Shown here: positions 13,597-16,411 of the stretch, one piece after another
Layout of the letters: every line of letters begins with the position of its first letter
Numbering within the stretch: position 1 is the first letter of the stretch
Translations under genes and position numbers: made by a program
The notes under the pieces: generated by a model
What the model was told of the DNA's origin: nothing
The model's database searches: none
Seen by the model: the letters and a program-made list of their open reading frames with translations, nothing else
Assembly (NCBI GenBank): GCA_046728115.1
Contig: JBKPDW010000060.1
Coordinates: forward strand, 1 to 16,411
Reading direction: 5' to 3'
DNA: 16,411 nucleotides
DNA from: CAVSWN01 sp046728115
Lineage (GTDB): Bacteria; Acidobacteriota; Vicinamibacteria; Vicinamibacterales; CAVVIG01

Positions 13597-13638
13597 TCGC
13601 ATCGAGGAGCAAGCACCTGGGGGAGACGACCGATGCGA
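13597..13638. repeat. 8-bp inverted repeat upstream of the ffh promoter
   Basis: TCGCATCG (13597-13604) and CGATGCGA (13631-13638) are exact inverted copies with 26 bp between them, ending one base from the -35 hexamer. It could be an operator half-site pair or a weak hairpin after ribBA. No T-run follows on the minus strand, so a terminator role is doubtful. A chance occurrence cannot be excluded. Confidence 0.35.
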
Positions 13639-13666
13639 TGGAGCGAGACTTCGGCCGAGGCGTCGC

Positions 13667-14902
13667 CTACACCGATGACAGCTTGTGTCCGAGCTTCTCT
13701 TTCTTCGTCTTCAGGTATCGCCGCGTCGACTCGGAGGCCGGGATCTCGATTGGGATCCACTCGCTCACCGAAAGTCCGTAACCTTCGATGCCGACGAGTT
13801 TGCGCGGATTGTTGCTCATCAGCCGCATCGACCGAACGCCGAGCTCGCGGAGGATCTGTACGCCCATCCCGTAGTCACGCTGATCGGCCTTGAAACCAAG
13901 ACGCTCGTTCGCCTCGACGGTGTCGAATCCTTCGTCCTGCAGCTCGTACGCGCGGATCTTGTTGGCCAGACCGATACCGCGTCCTTCCTGGTTGAGATAC
14001 AGCAGCACACCACGTCCTTCGGACGCGATGCGCTGCATTGCAGCGTCGAGTTGAGCGCCGCAGTCGCATCGGACGGAATGCAGTCCGTCGCCTGTCAGAC
14101 AGGACGAATGGACGCGCACCAACACGTCGCGGCCGTCGCCGATCTCGCCTCGCACGAGCGCAATGTGCGTCTGGTGATCGATCTGGTTTTCGAAGGCGTG
14201 GACACGGAAATCTCCGTGCTCGGTCGGCATTTGTGCGGACGCCACGCGCTTGACCAGCGACTCGGTGCGCATCCGGAACTGGATCAGATCCGCAACCGTG
14301 ATCATCAGCAGCCCGTGCCGTTTGGCAAACTTCGCAAGCTGCGGCACCCGCGCCATCGTCCCGTCTTCATTCATGATTTCGCAGATGACGCCTGCGGGAT
14401 AGAGGCCGGCGATGCGCGCCAGATCGACGGCGGCTTCGGTTTGCCCTGCGCGCACGAGCACGCCGCCGGTGCGCGCGCGGAGCGGATGCACGTGACCGGG
14501 GCGAGCGAGATCGGACGGTCTGGTCGCCGGATCGATCGCCGCAGCGACGGTGGCCGCGCGGTCGTACGCCGAGATGCCGGTCGTCGTGCGGCCAACGGCA
14601 TCGATCGGCGTGCAGAACGCCGTTTCGAAGCGCGACGTGTTCTGCGAAACCATCAGCGGGATCTCGAGTTCGTCCAGCCGCTCCGGCGTCATGGAGAGGC
14701 AGATCAGACCGCGGCCGTATTTCGCCATGAAGTTGATAGCCTCCGGCGTCACCTTGTCCGCCGCGATCGTCAGGTCCCCTTCGTTCTCGCGGTCCGCATC
14801 GTCCACGACAATGAGCATGCGACCGGCACGGATCGCGCCGATGGCGTCTGCGATACGGGCAAAGGGCGAGTTGGGCTTCTTCGCGATTTCGAGCGTCTTC
14901 AC
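13667..14902 (-). CDS. ribBA: bifunctional 3,4-dihydroxy-2-butanone-4-phosphate synthase / GTP cyclohydrolase II
   Basis: Fusion enzyme supplying both precursors of riboflavin: the four-carbon unit from ribulose-5-phosphate and the pyrimidine from GTP. It has 411 residues, the usual size. The RibB half (about 10-205) has VVDDADRENEGDL (32-44), MAKYGRGLICLSM (59-71), PGHVHPLRARTGGVLVRAGQ (135-154) and CEIMNEDGTMAR (174-185). The RibA half (about 210-400) has the zinc site CLTGDGLHSVRCDC (268-281; Cys268, Cys279, Cys281), NQEGRGIGLANKIRAY (304-319), the GTP-site segment ANERLGFKADQRDYG (331-345) and NNPRKLVGIEGYGL (364-377). The GTG at 14902 overlaps the ribE stop by GTGA; the open frame above it lies inside ribE in another frame and is not conserved. 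It is the last rib gene here, followed by the ffh promoter. Confidence 0.96.
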   Translation of the reverse strand: MKTLEIAKKPNSPFARIADAIGAIRAGRMLIVVDDADRENEGDLTIAADKVTPEAINFMAKYGRGLICLSMTPERLDELEIPLMVSQNTSRFETAFCTPIDAVGRTTTGISAYDRAATVAAAIDPATRPSDLARPGHVHPLRARTGGVLVRAGQTEAAVDLARIAGLYPAGVICEIMNEDGTMARVPQLAKFAKRHGLLMITVADLIQFRMRTESLVKRVASAQMPTEHGDFRVHAFENQIDHQTHIALVRGEIGDGRDVLVRVHSSCLTGDGLHSVRCDCGAQLDAAMQRIASEGRGVLLYLNQEGRGIGLANKIRAYELQDEGFDTVEANERLGFKADQRDYGMGVQILRELGVRSMRLMSNNPRKLVGIEGYGLSVSEWIPIEIPASESTRRYLKTKKEKLGHKLSSV

Positions 14903-15531
14903 GGCAGATCCTTTGAGGCCGGAGCTTCCGGCCCACTGAGAGTCCCGGCCAGTTCGACCGAGCGCGCGACGTATTTCCCAACCATATCGCATTCCAGGTT
15001 GACCGGGTCGTGCAGCTGCATCCGCCCGACATTCGTATGATCCATCGTGTACGGCACGATCTGCACGGTGAACCGATCCGTCGAGAGACCGGCCACGGTC
15101 AGGCTGATGCCATCGACCGCGACGGAGCCCTTGTTCACCAGCAGGCGCGCCAACGGCGGCGGGAAGCTCACGGTCAGCCAGAGAAATTCGGCGTCGGGCC
15201 GCAGATCCTCGATCCGGCCGACTGCGTCGACATGACCCTGGACGAAGTGGCCACCCAACCGTCCATCCGCACGCAGCGGGCGCTCGAGGTTGACGGCCGC
15301 TCCCGTCGAAATCGATCCCAGCGTGGTCACGCGTGCCGTTTCAGGGCCGACATCGGCGAACATGTCGCCATCCTGAACTGCGACGACCGTCAGGCAGACG
15401 CCATTGACGGCCAGGCTGCCTCCCAGGGTCAGTTCTGGAGCGAGCGACGTGCTGATGCGCAGGCGATATCCAGCCGCCGTGACTGTCCGTTCGGTCAGCT
15501 CGCCGATTGCCTCAACCAGGCCTGTGAACAT
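14899..15531 (-). CDS. ribE: riboflavin synthase, alpha subunit
   Basis: Catalyses the dismutation of two 6,7-dimethyl-8-ribityllumazine molecules to riboflavin. The 210 residues form two homologous lumazine-binding barrels. Barrel 1 (1-92) begins MFTGLVEAIG and has LGGSLAVNGVCLTVV (36-50). Barrel 2 begins GGHFVQGHVDAVG (93-105) and has VNKGSVAVDGISLTV (132-146), ending VNLECDMVGKYVAR (177-190). The ATG at 15531 lies within the end of ribD (20-bp overlap), and the stop overlaps ribBA by GTGA, so the three rib genes form one coupled unit. The gene is also called ribC in some species. Confidence 0.96.
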   Translation of the reverse strand: MFTGLVEAIGELTERTVTAAGYRLRISTSLAPELTLGGSLAVNGVCLTVVAVQDGDMFADVGPETARVTTLGSISTGAAVNLERPLRADGRLGGHFVQGHVDAVGRIEDLRPDAEFLWLTVSFPPPLARLLVNKGSVAVDGISLTVAGLSTDRFTVQIVPYTMDHTNVGRMQLHDPVNLECDMVGKYVARSVELAGTLSGPEAPASKDLP

Positions 15532-16411
15532 AGCCCTCTATCACCACATCGGGACCGAGCGAGTCGACCCGGCGCTCGAACAGGTCCATCGCCGATAGGT
15601 CTCGATCCGGCAGGAGCGGAATGCCCGCGGCACCGAGCACGTGGGGCGTGACGTACAACCGCACGTAGTCAACCAGGCCGGCGTCCCACGCTGCACCGTG
15701 GAGCGCCGCGCCTCCTTCGAGGAGCAACGATCCGATCTCGCATTCGGCCAGCTCACGCAATCCCGAGCGCAATGTGCCGTCGGAGATCAAAATCTCCGCG
15801 CCACGCGCCTCGAGACGCGTGCGCGCCTCTCCGCTCGCTGCCGGTGCCGTCGTGACGATGATGACAGGCCCCGCGTCGCGTGTCGAGAGAACGCGTGACT
15901 CCGGGGGCGTGCGCAACCGCCGGTCGAAGATCACACGCACCAGCGGCCGCTCCCTGTACACGCCGCGAACCGTCAGCTCCGGATCGTCGACGAGGATTGT
16001 TCCGACGCCGACAGCAACGGCGTCCACCTCGCCGCGCACGCGGTGCGCATGTCGATTCGCCGCCGCCGAGGTCAGCTGCGTGCGACGCCCCACCGACTCG
16101 GCGATGCGACCGTCGAGGCTGGTCGCGGCTTTCAAGATGACGAACGGCCTTTGCTCGCGCATCAGCGTGAAGAACGCATCGTTCATGGCGACGGCGAGCG
16201 GCGCCGCCAGTCCGACGTCGACGTGGACGCCATGTTCGCGGAGGAACGCGAACCCGCGCCCGCTGACCAGCGGGTTCGGATCCTCAATTGCCGCGACCAC
16301 CCGACGAACCCCCGCCTCGACGATGCGCGTGACACACGGTCCGGTTCGGCCACGATGACAGCACGGTTCGAGCGTGCAGTACAGCGTCGACCCCCGGGCG
16401 CGCGCTCCCGC
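15512..16411 (-). CDS. ribD: bifunctional riboflavin deaminase-reductase RibD (5' end beyond window)
   Basis: Catalyses the second and third steps of the pyrimidine branch of riboflavin synthesis. The frame stays open to the window edge, giving 299 residues of the C-terminal part; full proteins are about 370. The first visible residues complete the zinc deaminase domain: TLYCTLEPCCHRGRTGPC (9-26) with the zinc-binding cysteines. The domain's upstream HAE motif is outside. The NADPH-dependent reductase domain begins at PFVILKAATSLDGRIA and shows GVGTILVDDPELTVR, LLLEGGAALHGAAWDAGLVD and the final strand VVIEGYVHRP. Its end overlaps ribE by 20 bp. An internal GTG at 16300 would lose the deaminase motif and is not the start. 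Confidence 0.95.
   Translation of the reverse strand, partial: AGARARGSTLYCTLEPCCHRGRTGPCVTRIVEAGVRRVVAAIEDPNPLVSGRGFAFLREHGVHVDVGLAAPLAVAMNDAFFTLMREQRPFVILKAATSLDGRIAESVGRRTQLTSAAANRHAHRVRGEVDAVAVGVGTILVDDPELTVRGVYRERPLVRVIFDRRLRTPPESRVLSTRDAGPVIIVTTAPAASGEARTRLEARGAEILISDGTLRSGLRELAECEIGSLLLEGGAALHGAAWDAGLVDYVRLYVTPHVLGAAGIPLLPDRDLSAMDLFERRVDSLGPDVVIEGYVHRPG

Noticed and set aside
13685..15040. 451-codon plus-strand open frame opposite ribBA and ribE
   Set aside because: Antisense shadow of two clearly identified enzymes.

Overview
The window is GC-rich, densely coded bacterial chromosome with GC-biased third codon positions. It carries only vertically inherited housekeeping genes plus a few conserved genes of unknown function. 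No phage, transposon, CRISPR, tRNA or rRNA gene is visible. Several genes suggest an Acidobacteriota (Vicinamibacteria-like) chromosome: the order ffh-rpsP-khpA-rimM-trmD-rplS-rnhB followed by a long TPR protein, a RodZ-like membrane protein, and a protein with an 'NPKTPLALSLNLMGRLNDRD' signature. This placement is an inference from protein style and gene order, not a proven assignment.

Layout. Positions 1-1764 (minus) hold nagZ and an L,D-carboxypeptidase gene cut by the window edge; together they form a murein-recycling pair. Positions 1844-4780 (plus) hold a GHMP-family kinase, the DNA polymerase/exonuclease polX and a 76-residue unknown protein, all with overlapping ends. These two units diverge from a 79-bp spacer in which each GTG start is preceded by TACAAT at exactly the same distance, which suggests two leaderless transcripts. 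The plus unit meets the next minus unit tail to tail, with interlocked stop codons at 4777-4780.

Positions 4777-13533 (minus) hold a 12-gene series, listed in transcription order: ffh, rpsP, khpA, rimM, trmD, rplS, rnhB, a TPR protein, a small two-helix membrane protein, thiE/tenI, a RodZ-like HTH membrane protein, and a helical-repeat protein of unknown function. A consensus-like promoter (TTGACA, 18 bp, TACGAT) precedes ffh. Only two gaps exceed 100 bp (ffh-rpsP and rimM-trmD), and both contain hairpin repeats. Most other junctions are 4-bp GTGA/ATGA/CTGA overlaps, so translational coupling is probably pervasive.

Positions 13667-16411 (minus) hold ribD (5' end outside the window), ribE and ribBA, three of the riboflavin pathway genes, again overlapping; ribH is not in the window.

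No stretch over 300 bp lacks a gene. I found no clearly new biological system. The items most worth a second look are the mirrored leaderless promoters, a probable CTG start codon in a CTGA overlap, the repeat hairpin inside the ribosomal operon, and the uncharacterised TPR/membrane/RodZ-like/helical-repeat genes at the operon's end.
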